From: Bacillota bacterium
Lineage (GTDB): Bacteria; Bacillota; Clostridia; Acetivibrionales; DSM-1351
Assembly (NCBI GenBank): GCA_023460955.1
Contig: JAEWOH010000037.1
Coordinates: forward strand, 1 to 64,000
Length of the DNA stretch: 64,000 bases
Direction: 5' to 3'
Part shown: one piece after another, positions 8,831-17,501 of the stretch
Numbering within the stretch: the stretch's first letter is position 1
Layout of the letters: every line of letters begins with the position of its first letter
Program-made: the position numbers and the translations under genes
The notes under the pieces: generated by a model
What the model saw: the letters and a program-made list of their open reading frames with translations, nothing else
The model's database searches: none
Told to the model about the DNA's origin: nothing

Positions 8831-9778
8831 TCAGGGCCTGTTCATATTCTCTCTGATCTGTTCGGCAATTTCATCAAGTTTTCTCAGTCTATGGTTAACA
8901 CCCGACTTTCCAAGCTTGGGGTGAAGCATTTCTCCAAGTTCCTTTAAACTTGCCTCACTGTATTCCAGTCTCAGTTCGGCTATTTCTATTAGGTTATCAG
9001 GGAGTTTGTCTATTCCGATAACAGACTGTATTAATTTTATATTCTCCACCTGTCTCACAGACGCATTAACAGTTTTCTCAAGATTGGCAGTCTCACAATT
9101 GACTATCCTGTTAACACTGTTTCTCATATCTTTGAGTATTCTTACATTTTCCAGTTCCATTAGTGCTGCGTGAGCTCCGATAATGTTGAGAAAATCAACT
9201 ATATTTTCTCCCTCTTTTATGTATGCAACGTAAATTCCTTTACGGATAATTATTTTTAAATTGATTCCATATTCCAACAAAAGCTCCTTAATAAGCTCGG
9301 CGCAGCTTAAGTTCCTAGTAGAAATCTCCAAATGGTAGGTTTTTTCGGGGTCACTTATAGAGCCTCCGGACAAAAATGCAGCCCTAAGAAAACTCTTTTT
9401 GCAGCAAACTTTTTTTAGCAGGGTTTTAATGCTGCTGTAGTTATTCTCTGAAAATGCACTTATTCCAAAGTCGTACAGCATTTTGTTTATCAACTGCATG
9501 GAGGCCATTATAACTGAATAGGATACATGCTTTTTAAGCTTGCTGCTTCTTCTAATTGCAACTTCAGGGCTTATGCTGTATACCTTTCTTACTGTTGAAT
9601 ATATCCTTCTTGCAAAAGCGGCGTTTTCAGTAACCATTTTTACGTTTCGTGTGTTTTTCTCACTGGAAAAAAGGTTACCTGTTAGAATAACCCCTAATAT
9701 TTCAGATTTCATGCAGCATATATCGTGATGAAGTTCCACCCTGCAAAGCTCGTCCTTAACAACAGTTGAAAACGACAA
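8831..9778 (-). CDS. whiA: WhiA-family protein (DNA-binding, LAGLIDADG-like)
   Basis: 315-residue WhiA homologue: an N-terminal degenerate homing-endonuclease domain (from MSFSTVVKDELCRVE) followed by a C-terminal helix-turn-helix (RLEYSEASLKELGEMLHPKLGKSGVNHRLRKLDEIAE). WhiA is a DNA-binding regulator linked to sporulation in actinomycetes and to division and chromosome segregation in Firmicutes. TTG start with AAAGGAG upstream. It usually lies directly beside yvcK and rapZ; here a glycosidase gene intervenes. Confidence 0.95.
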   Translation of the reverse strand: MSFSTVVKDELCRVELHHDICCMKSEILGVILTGNLFSSEKNTRNVKMVTENAAFARRIYSTVRKVYSISPEVAIRRSSKLKKHVSYSVIMASMQLINKMLYDFGISAFSENNYSSIKTLLKKVCCKKSFLRAAFLSGGSISDPEKTYHLEISTRNLSCAELIKELLLEYGINLKIIIRKGIYVAYIKEGENIVDFLNIIGAHAALMELENVRILKDMRNSVNRIVNCETANLEKTVNASVRQVENIKLIQSVIGIDKLPDNLIEIAELRLEYSEASLKELGEMLHPKLGKSGVNHRLRKLDEIAEQIRENMNRP

Positions 9779-9797
9779 GATATCAGCTCCTTTTCTT

Positions 9798-9860
9798 AGT
9801 AGTTCAGTAGTCAGTAGTCAGTAGCTAGTAGACAGTAGTCAGTAGTCAGTAGTCAGTATC
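9798..9860. repeat. Nine tandem copies of a 7-bp repeat upstream of whiA
   Basis: The unit CAGTAGT is repeated about nine times with three variant copies, immediately upstream of the whiA ribosome binding site (whiA start at 9778). Perfect 7-mers like this can expand or contract by slippage, changing spacing in the whiA leader without changing a protein. It is not in any reading frame that I can support. Confidence 0.9.
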
Positions 9861-9963
9861 ATAGCCAGAGCGATTGTACCACCTGATCGTCGTCTTGAAA
9901 TTCAGCAGCTGCTTTTAACCGAACTTACTCATCTATTTATTTCAAGTGCGATAGTTGCTCACA

Positions 9964-11985
9964 TTACTTCAACCCAACATCCTCTACCGCAGCTCTCAGT
10001 ATTTCTGCCACGCTCCACGCCTGAGCAAAGCAGCCTCTGGGGCGATGCGGACTGCTGCCGTCAAAGATTTCTGAAATGCTTCCGATTCCGGCGTCCCGTA
10101 AATGATCTGCCATGGGCAGTATAAAGTCTTCAGCCTTTTTTCTGGCTTGTGCAGTATTTCCATTAACCCTGACATAAGCTTTTATAAATCTGCCCAGAAG
10201 CCAGGGCCATACTGTACCCTGATGATATGCTCCGTCCCTGCTCCAGACGTCGCCGGAATATACGCCTCTGTAATTCGGACTGTCCGGTGAAAGAGTTCTT
10301 AGCCCATAAGGCGTATAAAGTTCCTTCCAGACTTTCTCAACCACACATTTGGCCTTATGGCCTTCCAGTACTGGGTAGGACAGTCCGACCGCAAGTATTT
10401 GATTCGGCCTTACGCTGTCGTCGCTGCCGGCTTTGTTAACAACGTCAAAGAGGCACAATTTATTCTCGTTCCAGAACACTCTTTCAAAAGCAGCTTTTGC
10501 AATGGAAGCCGGCTTAAGATATATATCCTCATCCCGAAATGTCCGTGCCAGTTTTGACATAATCATAAGACAGTTGTACCATAAAGCATTGATTTCTACG
10601 GCCTTTCCATGTCTCGGGGTAACAACCCAATCTCCAACCTTTGCGTCCATCCAAGTAAGCTGTGTCGCTTCATTTCCGGCCGTAATGAGCCCATCTTCAG
10701 CCATACCTATATCAAAAATGGTTCCGTTGGTAAAACTGGTACAAATATTCTTCAGGCAGGGATATATTTCCTCTTTAATAAAAGAATAGTCCTTTGTATA
10801 TTCCAGATAGCTGTTAACTGCCTCAAAGTACCACAGCGCTGCATCTACACTGTTATATGCAGGCTTTTCTCCGTCGTCCGGAAACATATTTGGAATCAGC
10901 CCGTAATCCACATATTTTGAAAAGGTATATAGAATCTCTTTAGCGTCATCAAATCTACAGGTTGAAAGTGTCAAACCGGTAAAGGCTATCATTGTGTCCC
11001 TGCCCCAATCTGTAAACCAGGGGTAACCCGCAATAATGGTTTTTGAATCAGTAGATTTTCTGTAGACTATAAAATCATCTGCAGCCAGTACCAATCTTTT
11101 AACCAGTTCATGAGTATACCCTGTTTTCTTGATAAGCTCTTCTTTTCGTTGCGCTTCGTTTTCAAATATAGCTTTGGCGTAAGAGAGATTATTTTGTGGC
11201 TTGTACAAAGCATCACAAATCGGGCGACCATTATCGTCCTCAATACAGCAGGAAGCTATAAAAGATACGGTCTTACACTCATATGGTTTCAGCTCGACTA
11301 AAAAAAATCCCGGAATAAAATGATCTTCCGAGCAGTCCAATCCCCGCTCCTGCTCAATAGTATAAACCATATTATAGAAACAGCAATTATATAATCTGTT
11401 AAGCTCACCTTCGCTGGTTTCCATTATAAGCTTAACATTTGACCCTTCCGAAGAAACATTCAGCTTGTTACTATTAACATCTGAAATAAAGGCAAAATTA
11501 TTACAGTTGCTCTGATGATGATCTCTGAGGTTAACAAGCGGAGTAAGCTTTAAACTTGCTTTTTCAGAGCCGTTTCGTATATCATATGTGACAACAGTAG
11601 TATTCTCCCACTGCTTCATAGTTATTTTCTTTTTTATAATTATATCTCTGCAATTGTAAGTAAATTCCGGAAAGTTATTGAAACTCACCCTTGTCAGCTT
11701 CTCAAACCCATTATTAATATAAATATCGTTATTAATTCCTCTAGTCATAAAAGAAGAAAGCGACTCCCAGCTTCCATCCGCAAAAACTATATCCTCCATG
11801 AGATTGGATAAAAGCATAAATCTGCTTGTTGGAGGTTTTAGGGAGCTGACAAGAAGACCGTGATATCTTCTGCTGTTTGAGCTAATCAAAGATAAAGATG
11901 CGTATCCCCCAATACCATTAGTAATCAGCCATTCACTCTGACTGCCCTCATTGTAATCATACCAACAGCTTTTGCCAAATTCCAT
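9964..11985 (-). CDS. Amylo-alpha-1,6-glucosidase (glycogen debranching type)
   Basis: Predicted cytosolic debranching enzyme acting on alpha-1,6 branches of glycogen. 673 residues: an N-terminal GDE_N-like beta domain (SEWLITNGIGGYASLSLISSNSRRYHGLL) and a C-terminal (alpha/alpha)6 barrel with FTDWGRDTMIAFTGLTL, DAALWYFEAVNSYLEYT, WMDAK, GDVWSRDGAYHQGTVWPWLLGRF and SEIFDGSSPHRPRGCFAQAWSVAE. The family is established; exact specificity is not. ATG start behind GGAGAGG. It lies between whiA and yvcK, so it may be read with the carbon-control genes upstream. Confidence 0.9.
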   Translation of the reverse strand: MEFGKSCWYDYNEGSQSEWLITNGIGGYASLSLISSNSRRYHGLLVSSLKPPTSRFMLLSNLMEDIVFADGSWESLSSFMTRGINNDIYINNGFEKLTRVSFNNFPEFTYNCRDIIIKKKITMKQWENTTVVTYDIRNGSEKASLKLTPLVNLRDHHQSNCNNFAFISDVNSNKLNVSSEGSNVKLIMETSEGELNRLYNCCFYNMVYTIEQERGLDCSEDHFIPGFFLVELKPYECKTVSFIASCCIEDDNGRPICDALYKPQNNLSYAKAIFENEAQRKEELIKKTGYTHELVKRLVLAADDFIVYRKSTDSKTIIAGYPWFTDWGRDTMIAFTGLTLSTCRFDDAKEILYTFSKYVDYGLIPNMFPDDGEKPAYNSVDAALWYFEAVNSYLEYTKDYSFIKEEIYPCLKNICTSFTNGTIFDIGMAEDGLITAGNEATQLTWMDAKVGDWVVTPRHGKAVEINALWYNCLMIMSKLARTFRDEDIYLKPASIAKAAFERVFWNENKLCLFDVVNKAGSDDSVRPNQILAVGLSYPVLEGHKAKCVVEKVWKELYTPYGLRTLSPDSPNYRGVYSGDVWSRDGAYHQGTVWPWLLGRFIKAYVRVNGNTAQARKKAEDFILPMADHLRDAGIGSISEIFDGSSPHRPRGCFAQAWSVAEILRAAVEDVGLK

Positions 11986-12032
11986 TAAACCTCTCCATTT
12001 CTTACAGTAGCATTTTTAATTATTCCGCCCGG

Positions 12033-13358
12033 TTAACCAATTTTGTTGATTCTATCCCTTGAATAGTAATAATCCAGAATACGTTCCTTGTCCTTCGATA
12101 ATACCATATCCGATACAAGCTCAATTATCTTCTTAGCCAGCTTATTGGGATCATGCCTTACATAATTGTTATATATTCCTTTAAAATCACCTGTTATTAA
12201 TTCTATTCCCATTTTTTCAACTGCATCATAATCCACAGTAACAAGCTGGGCTCCTTCCAGTCTGTATCTTTCACTTAATTCCTCGGGAATAGGAGCAGTA
12301 TTTACAACACAAAAATCAATTATTCCCTTTTTTGTATGCTTTTCTATGGCCCTGATATGGTCACTGAGTGTATACCCGTCCGTCTCACAGGGCTGTGTCA
12401 TAACATTAGAAACATAAACTATTATTGCCTTAGTTCTGATCAGGGCTTCACATACGCCATCCACCAGTAAATTTGGAATAATACTTGTATAAAGACTTCC
12501 CGGTCCAAGTACTACAATGTCCGCCTCTGTAATTGAAGCTATTGCCTCCTCCAGCGGCTTTACACTGGGCTGATTCAGGAAAACCCTTTTTATCCTGGAT
12601 CCGTTCTCACGGCTTCTATGACCTATGTTATGTTCTCCCAGTATAGTTTCACCGTTTTCTGTTTCAGCACACAGCCTTATATCTTCAAGAGTAATCGGAA
12701 GAACAGTACCTGTTACGGCAAGAACATCACTCATTTTTTTTACAGCTTCCTCAAAGCTTCCGGAAATTCCGTCCATAGCCGCAAGAAACAGATTTCCAAA
12801 GCTCTGTCCCTTAAGCATTCCATCCTGAAATCTATACTGCAGAAGCTTTTGCATTATTGGCTCGGTATCTGCAAGTGCAAGGATACAATTTCGGATATCT
12901 CCGGGAGGCAGCATACCAAGATCATCTCTTAATACACCCGAACCACCGCCGTCGTCAGCAACAGTAACCAGAGCCGTAAGGTTTGAAGTATACTGTTTCA
13001 GCCCCCTCAGCATGGTAGATAGGCCAGTTCCACCACCTATAGCAACTATCTTGGGGCCCTTAACAAGAATCCTTTTCTCGTGCAACAGATTGCTTAACCC
13101 CTCGGCATTTAAGGAGGATTTTATACTTTTATGGTTTAAGTCCTTTAATATGGAATTTACCAGACCTTTTAGTGCCCCAACAACCGCTACCACACCACAA
13201 AAGGCCAGCAACAGCATTAAGACAATAAACAGGATACCCCTGTTGTTATACTCAAACGTTAATACGATGCCAAGGCATGTTAATAACAGACCCACAACAA
13301 GCAGTAAACTCCACCTTCTTATTCCAAATCCGGGTATCAATAAATCTGAAGCCCTCAT
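12033..13358 (-). CDS. yvcK: YvcK/CofD-like gluconeogenesis factor with N-terminal membrane segments
   Basis: Member of the YvcK family, a UDP-GlcNAc-binding regulator needed for growth on gluconeogenic carbon and for cell shape. The CofD-like domain starts near residue 100 with KIVAIGGGTGLSTMLRGLK, then DDGGGSGVLRDDLGMLPPGD and FGNLFLAAM. Two hydrophobic helices (about residues 14-32 and 42-66) precede it, so it is probably membrane-attached. Its start overlaps the rapZ stop by 4 bases, indicating translational coupling. Confidence 0.93.
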   Translation of the reverse strand: MRASDLLIPGFGIRRWSLLLVVGLLLTCLGIVLTFEYNNRGILFIVLMLLLAFCGVVAVVGALKGLVNSILKDLNHKSIKSSLNAEGLSNLLHEKRILVKGPKIVAIGGGTGLSTMLRGLKQYTSNLTALVTVADDGGGSGVLRDDLGMLPPGDIRNCILALADTEPIMQKLLQYRFQDGMLKGQSFGNLFLAAMDGISGSFEEAVKKMSDVLAVTGTVLPITLEDIRLCAETENGETILGEHNIGHRSRENGSRIKRVFLNQPSVKPLEEAIASITEADIVVLGPGSLYTSIIPNLLVDGVCEALIRTKAIIVYVSNVMTQPCETDGYTLSDHIRAIEKHTKKGIIDFCVVNTAPIPEELSERYRLEGAQLVTVDYDAVEKMGIELITGDFKGIYNNYVRHDPNKLAKKIIELVSDMVLSKDKERILDYYYSRDRINKIG

Positions 13359-14230
13359 TTTCCAACCCCTCTGCTATCCTTCTCAATGTCCCTGTGTTCG
13401 ATTATTACCCTGTGAAGCTTGGCTTCGAGCCGTCTGTATAATTCATCTGCAATTGCCACAGACCTGTGTCTGCCTCCGGTACAACCTATTCCAATATCCA
13501 GCTGGGATTTCCCTTCCTTGATATAATTTGGAATCAGGAAATCCAGCATATCATCCAATTTAGCTAAGAAGGTTTTAGTTTCAGAGGCTTCCAGTACAAA
13601 GTCACGAACCATTTCATCCTTACCTGTTTTATGCTTCATAGGTGCAATATAGTACGGGTTCGGTATGAATCTTACGTCAAATACCAGATCACAGTCGGTG
13701 GGTATTCCGTACTTGAAGCCGAAAGAAATAATATTTATTATTATCCCCTTAAAGGTTTTACCTTCAAGAAATATTCCGTTAATTTCCTGTTTCAGCTGTC
13801 TTGTTGAAAGTGTTGATGTATCAATAATATAGTTTGCCTTGGACTTTATGGTCTCCAAAGCTTTTCTTTCTTCCTTAATGCCTTTGATGAGACGACCCTC
13901 CTGTGACAGAGGATGCTGTCTTCTGCTTTCCTTGTAACGTTTAATCAATACATCATCGTTAGCTTCAAGGAAAAGTATTTCGTAGGAAAAACCTGATTGC
14001 TTGACTTCATTCAAAGCCGGAAACAGGTCATGGAGCAGCGCTCCCCCTCTTATGTCTATAACGAGTGCAATCTTCTCCATCTTGCCTTCGCTCTGTGCAC
14101 TAATTTCTGCAAACTTTGGAATCAGTGCAGGTGGCAGATTATCAACACAAAAAAAGCCGATATCTTCCAAGTATTTTGTTACAAGACTTTTTCCTGCTCC
14201 GGACATTCCGGTTACTATAACGAATCTCAT
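13355..14230 (-). CDS. rapZ: RNase adapter / nucleotide-binding protein RapZ (YvcJ)
   Basis: P-loop NTPase of 291 residues with Walker A GMSGAGKS at residues 8-15 and the C-terminal family signature IGIGCTGGRHRSVAIADEL. In Bacillus YvcJ hydrolyses GTP; in Escherichia coli RapZ guides RNase E to small RNAs that control amino sugar synthesis. The neighbours yvcK and murB fit a cell-wall precursor theme. The C-terminal RNA-binding region is intact. Confidence 0.95.
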   Translation of the reverse strand: MRFVIVTGMSGAGKSLVTKYLEDIGFFCVDNLPPALIPKFAEISAQSEGKMEKIALVIDIRGGALLHDLFPALNEVKQSGFSYEILFLEANDDVLIKRYKESRRQHPLSQEGRLIKGIKEERKALETIKSKANYIIDTSTLSTRQLKQEINGIFLEGKTFKGIIINIISFGFKYGIPTDCDLVFDVRFIPNPYYIAPMKHKTGKDEMVRDFVLEASETKTFLAKLDDMLDFLIPNYIKEGKSQLDIGIGCTGGRHRSVAIADELYRRLEAKLHRVIIEHRDIEKDSRGVGK

Positions 14231-14269
14231 GTTTATCTGTCCCCCCCATATCTTCAGTATAATATTTAT

Positions 14270-15187
14270 CTAAGAAAAATCCCCTATAATTCTGATTTCC
14301 GGCTCCAGTTGTACATCAAATTTCTCGCTTACTGTTTTCTGTATATGTCTGATTAAGTTAAGAACATCTTCACATGTGGCGTTTCCTTTGTTAATAATAA
14401 AACCACTATGCTTGTCGGAAATTTGTGCTCCACCCATGCCATAGCCTCTAAGTCCGCTTTCATCAATCAACTTTCCCACAAAGTGGCCCTCAGGTCTTTT
14501 AAACACACTTCCTGCGCTGGGCCATTCAAGGGGTTGTTTATCACGACGCTTATAATTAAACTCTTCCATTAAGGCTTTAATCTTTTCAGGCTCTTCCTTC
14601 ATAAGCTTTAACCTTGTTCTTAGTACAATACCCTTTGATTTCTGAATAATACTTGTTCTGTATGCAAATCCATGCTCAGGACCAACCACCTTGATAACTC
14701 TTCCCTCGGCATCCATATAATCAGTTTCAGTTACTACCATGGACATTTCTCCGATGTAAGCACCCGCATTCATAGTGACAGCCCCACCGATTGTACCCGG
14801 AATTCCTTCTGCAAACTCCAAACCTGACAGACTATTTTCAAGAGCAATCTTTGATGCTTTTGAAATGAGCATTCCGGCTTCAAATTCCAAGAATTCATCT
14901 TTAACAGAATAATTATTCATGTTATCAAATATTTTAATGACAACTCCTCTTATACCTTTATCGGAAACCAATAAATTTGTTCCGTTTCCCATAATCATAT
15001 ACGGAGTATTTGTGCTGATAAAGGTTCTAAGCATTTCCTCCAGTTGATGAGAATTTTCTGGAACCACAAGAAAGTCAGCCGGGCCTCCGATTTTAAATGA
15101 AGTATGCCTGCTCATAGGTTCGTTAATTAAAACTCTTTCTTCTCCCAGTATTGAAGTAAGCTTTTTAACCAATTCTTTATTTTCCAA
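14270..15187 (-). CDS. murB: UDP-N-acetylenolpyruvoylglucosamine reductase
   Basis: FAD enzyme that reduces UDP-GlcNAc-enolpyruvate to UDP-MurNAc with NADPH, the second committed peptidoglycan step. 305 residues, type IIb by length and pattern: FAD-binding segment PYMIMGNGTNLLVSDKGIRG, active-site loop PLEWPSAGSVFKRP and the C-terminal EPEIRIIG with catalytic Glu. It lies 39 bases upstream of rapZ on the same strand, an arrangement known from other Firmicutes. Confidence 0.96.
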   Translation of the reverse strand: MENKELVKKLTSILGEERVLINEPMSRHTSFKIGGPADFLVVPENSHQLEEMLRTFISTNTPYMIMGNGTNLLVSDKGIRGVVIKIFDNMNNYSVKDEFLEFEAGMLISKASKIALENSLSGLEFAEGIPGTIGGAVTMNAGAYIGEMSMVVTETDYMDAEGRVIKVVGPEHGFAYRTSIIQKSKGIVLRTRLKLMKEEPEKIKALMEEFNYKRRDKQPLEWPSAGSVFKRPEGHFVGKLIDESGLRGYGMGGAQISDKHSGFIINKGNATCEDVLNLIRHIQKTVSEKFDVQLEPEIRIIGDFS

Positions 15188-15211
15188 ATCGCCGCACTCA
15201 ACCTTTCCGAG

Positions 15212-15937
15212 TTATTTCAGTCCGAGCCTCTTCTGCTTTTCAAGCAAATAGTTTTCCATCTTATCCAGCGAAGTTGTAATAACCAGCTCTTCCGGCATCT
15301 GAACCTCGTCCAGCATCTTTATCACATTTTCGAACTTTCCAATTTTAAAGCTTATATGAGCATCTGTACCTGTAGTCACCCTTACACCATATTTTTTGCA
15401 CATTCGTAGAATTTCAAGACAGTTTTTTTCACTGCCCTTTCTTACATATACAGAATGGTTATTAATTTCTATTAACTTATTATTAACTTTTGCTGCTTTA
15501 ACAACAGCTTCTATATCTATCTGAAACTGTGGATTTCCTGGATGTGCTAAAACATCTATATACGGATTCTCAAGTATTTTTACAGCAGCTCTAGTATGCT
15601 CCTCGACAGTTGACGGAGTAATGCAGATATCGTGATAGCTTGCCAGTACCAGATCTAAATTCTTGATATAATCATCTGATAAATCCACCTCCCCGTCATA
15701 GCTCATGATATTAAGTTCTACACCTTTAAGAATTCGAACTCCATATAATTCATTCGGTATCACCCCAAGGTTACCAAAATGATATCTGAAGGGTGCACCG
15801 TTCATAGCAGGACCATGATCAGACATATTTATCATCATAATCCCGTTTACAAAGGCCTCTTTGGCATTTTCCTGTATTGTACTGTATGCATGACCACTTG
15901 AAATAGTGTGTGTATGTGTATCGACTATTAGTTTCAA
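15212..15937 (-). CDS. PHP-domain phosphoesterase (YcdX-like)
   Basis: 241-residue PHP-family metal-dependent phosphatase. Metal ligands are visible in VDTHTHTISSGHAYSTIQENAKEA at the N-terminus, SDHGPAMNGAP (about residue 40), HPGNPQF (about 136) and GTDAHISF (about 190). YcdX relatives carry a trinuclear zinc centre; the natural substrate is unknown. TTG start with GGAGGAG just upstream. Placed between murB and hprK, within 24 bases of murB, so likely one operon. Confidence 0.85.
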   Translation of the reverse strand: MKLIVDTHTHTISSGHAYSTIQENAKEAFVNGIMMINMSDHGPAMNGAPFRYHFGNLGVIPNELYGVRILKGVELNIMSYDGEVDLSDDYIKNLDLVLASYHDICITPSTVEEHTRAAVKILENPYIDVLAHPGNPQFQIDIEAVVKAAKVNNKLIEINNHSVYVRKGSEKNCLEILRMCKKYGVRVTTGTDAHISFKIGKFENVIKMLDEVQMPEELVITTSLDKMENYLLEKQKRLGLK

Positions 15938-16070
15938 AATGCTCCTCCTGTTCCATTCCTATCTCTCCACTGTTTCTTAAAGCTTTACAGCCCGGTTATT
16001 AAGGAAATAGCTCTTACCAAGTAATTACCAGGCTCAAGCTATTTCCTATAAGTGAAGCGTTTATTATATT

Positions 16071-17024
16071 TTAATCTTTAAAACCTGTTTCCTTATATTC
16101 AGTGGCTTTGTTAATGTTTCCCAAAACCCTTTCACTAAGTACCTTGGCAGCATTATACCCCATTTTCTTCTGTCTGTTATTCATTGCTGCAACTTCTACT
16201 ATGACTGCCAGATTACGCCCCGGACTAACAGGAATTGTAAGACACGGTACTGTTATTCCCAGTACCTCAGTAAATTCTTCCTCCAGACCCAATCTGTCAT
16301 ATACCTTTTTATCATTCCAATGCTCAAATTTAATTACAAGATTTATATTTTCTGTCATTTTAACAGAACCGACACCATAAAGGTTCTTTACATCAAGGAT
16401 ACCTATACCCCTTATTTCTATGAAATGCCTTATAATGTCCGGGGCAGTTCCAACCAGAGTTTTATCGGATACCTTTCTGATTTCCACGTTGTCATCAGCA
16501 ACAAGCCTGTGTCCTCTTTTTACAAGTTCCAGAGCTATTTCGCTCTTACCAACTCCGCTTTCTCCCAGAATAAGTATTCCCTCTCCGTAAACTTCTACAA
16601 GAACACCGTGTGTACTGGTTCTTGGAGCCAGCTGAAGATTCAGATACCTTATAACTCCACTCATAAATCTTGAGGTAACATCATCTGTTCTTAGAACTGG
16701 TATGTTGTATTTCCTTCCTACCTCAATCATTTCAGGAAATATTCCAAGACCTCTTGCGACAACCATGCAGGGAAAACCGCACTTAAAGAAGTTATCAAGC
16801 CTTCTATATCTGTCTTCCTCTCTCAACTGCATTAGATATGCAGTTTCACCCTTTCCGATAATCTGCATTCTGTCAGTTCCGAAGTACTCCATATAACCTG
16901 CCAGCTGTAAGCCCGGCCTGTTTACATCTGCCGAAGAAATCTCAATATTATCATAATCCTTGCAACCTGTTAGTTCTTCAAGCTGAAACTCTTCCATTAT
17001 CTCTTTAATAGTTACAGAAAACAT
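16071..17024 (-). CDS. hprK: HPr kinase/phosphorylase
   Basis: Bifunctional enzyme that phosphorylates and dephosphorylates Ser46 of HPr to control carbon catabolite repression. 317 residues, with the Walker A GESGVGKS at 154-161, the preceding THG (His139) and the HPrK signature IEIRGIGILDVKNLYG. ATG start with GAGGTG upstream. First gene of a possible hprK-PHP-murB-rapZ-yvcK transcription unit, although 133 bases separate it from the PHP gene. Confidence 0.96.
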   Translation of the reverse strand: MFSVTIKEIMEEFQLEELTGCKDYDNIEISSADVNRPGLQLAGYMEYFGTDRMQIIGKGETAYLMQLREEDRYRRLDNFFKCGFPCMVVARGLGIFPEMIEVGRKYNIPVLRTDDVTSRFMSGVIRYLNLQLAPRTSTHGVLVEVYGEGILILGESGVGKSEIALELVKRGHRLVADDNVEIRKVSDKTLVGTAPDIIRHFIEIRGIGILDVKNLYGVGSVKMTENINLVIKFEHWNDKKVYDRLGLEEEFTEVLGITVPCLTIPVSPGRNLAVIVEVAAMNNRQKKMGYNAAKVLSERVLGNINKATEYKETGFKD

Positions 17025-17237
17025 CTATGTGCACCTCGACTTTCAGGAGAACTAACAATTAATAACTTAATAATTATCTCCTAAATACGTATATTCAATC
17101 TCTAATATTATATAATACCCTATGTAAAAAGAAAACACGGCATTTTACCCAATTTTAACTTCAGAGTCTGTGTATTAGTGCTTACGGATTATCGGAATAA
17201 TTTTACTAAAACCTTGCTTTTATCGAGCTCCTATCGT

Positions 17238-17447
17238 AATAACAATAATTAATAGATTGCACACAAAGAGTTTACTTGAAATAGTACGGCTCGTAACAAA
17301 TACTAAAACCGTCGCAGCGACTCGCCATCCTTGACTCGGCCTGCTGTTCAAATTTACGTCCTGCAAATTTGCCGGCTTATATACTTGTTATTCGCCAACG
17401 AATTTCTGTAAGCGCTTTTATCGTGCTGCCTATTAATTATTGTTATT
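17238..17447. repeat. 210-bp block bounded by an 18-bp perfect inverted repeat
   Basis: The 477-base gap between hprK and hppA contains no gene. It holds AATAACAATAATTAATAG at 17238-17255 and its exact complement at 17430-17447. A 10-base direct repeat GCTTTTATCG (17216-17225 and 17414-17423) and an inner hairpin CAAATTT-N9-AAATTTG are also present, and the interior is more GC-rich than the flanks. It could be a miniature mobile element, a repeat family member or a structured RNA. Confidence 0.6.
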
Positions 17448-17501
17448 CTTATGTACCATATTATCGATGTTGTAAAATTAATTATCCCACTCAAGCTATC
17501 A

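Noticed and set aside
9798..9860. CRISPR array
   Set aside because: Units are 7 bases with no spacers and no cas genes; the 16-bp array at 48163 is rejected for the same reason.
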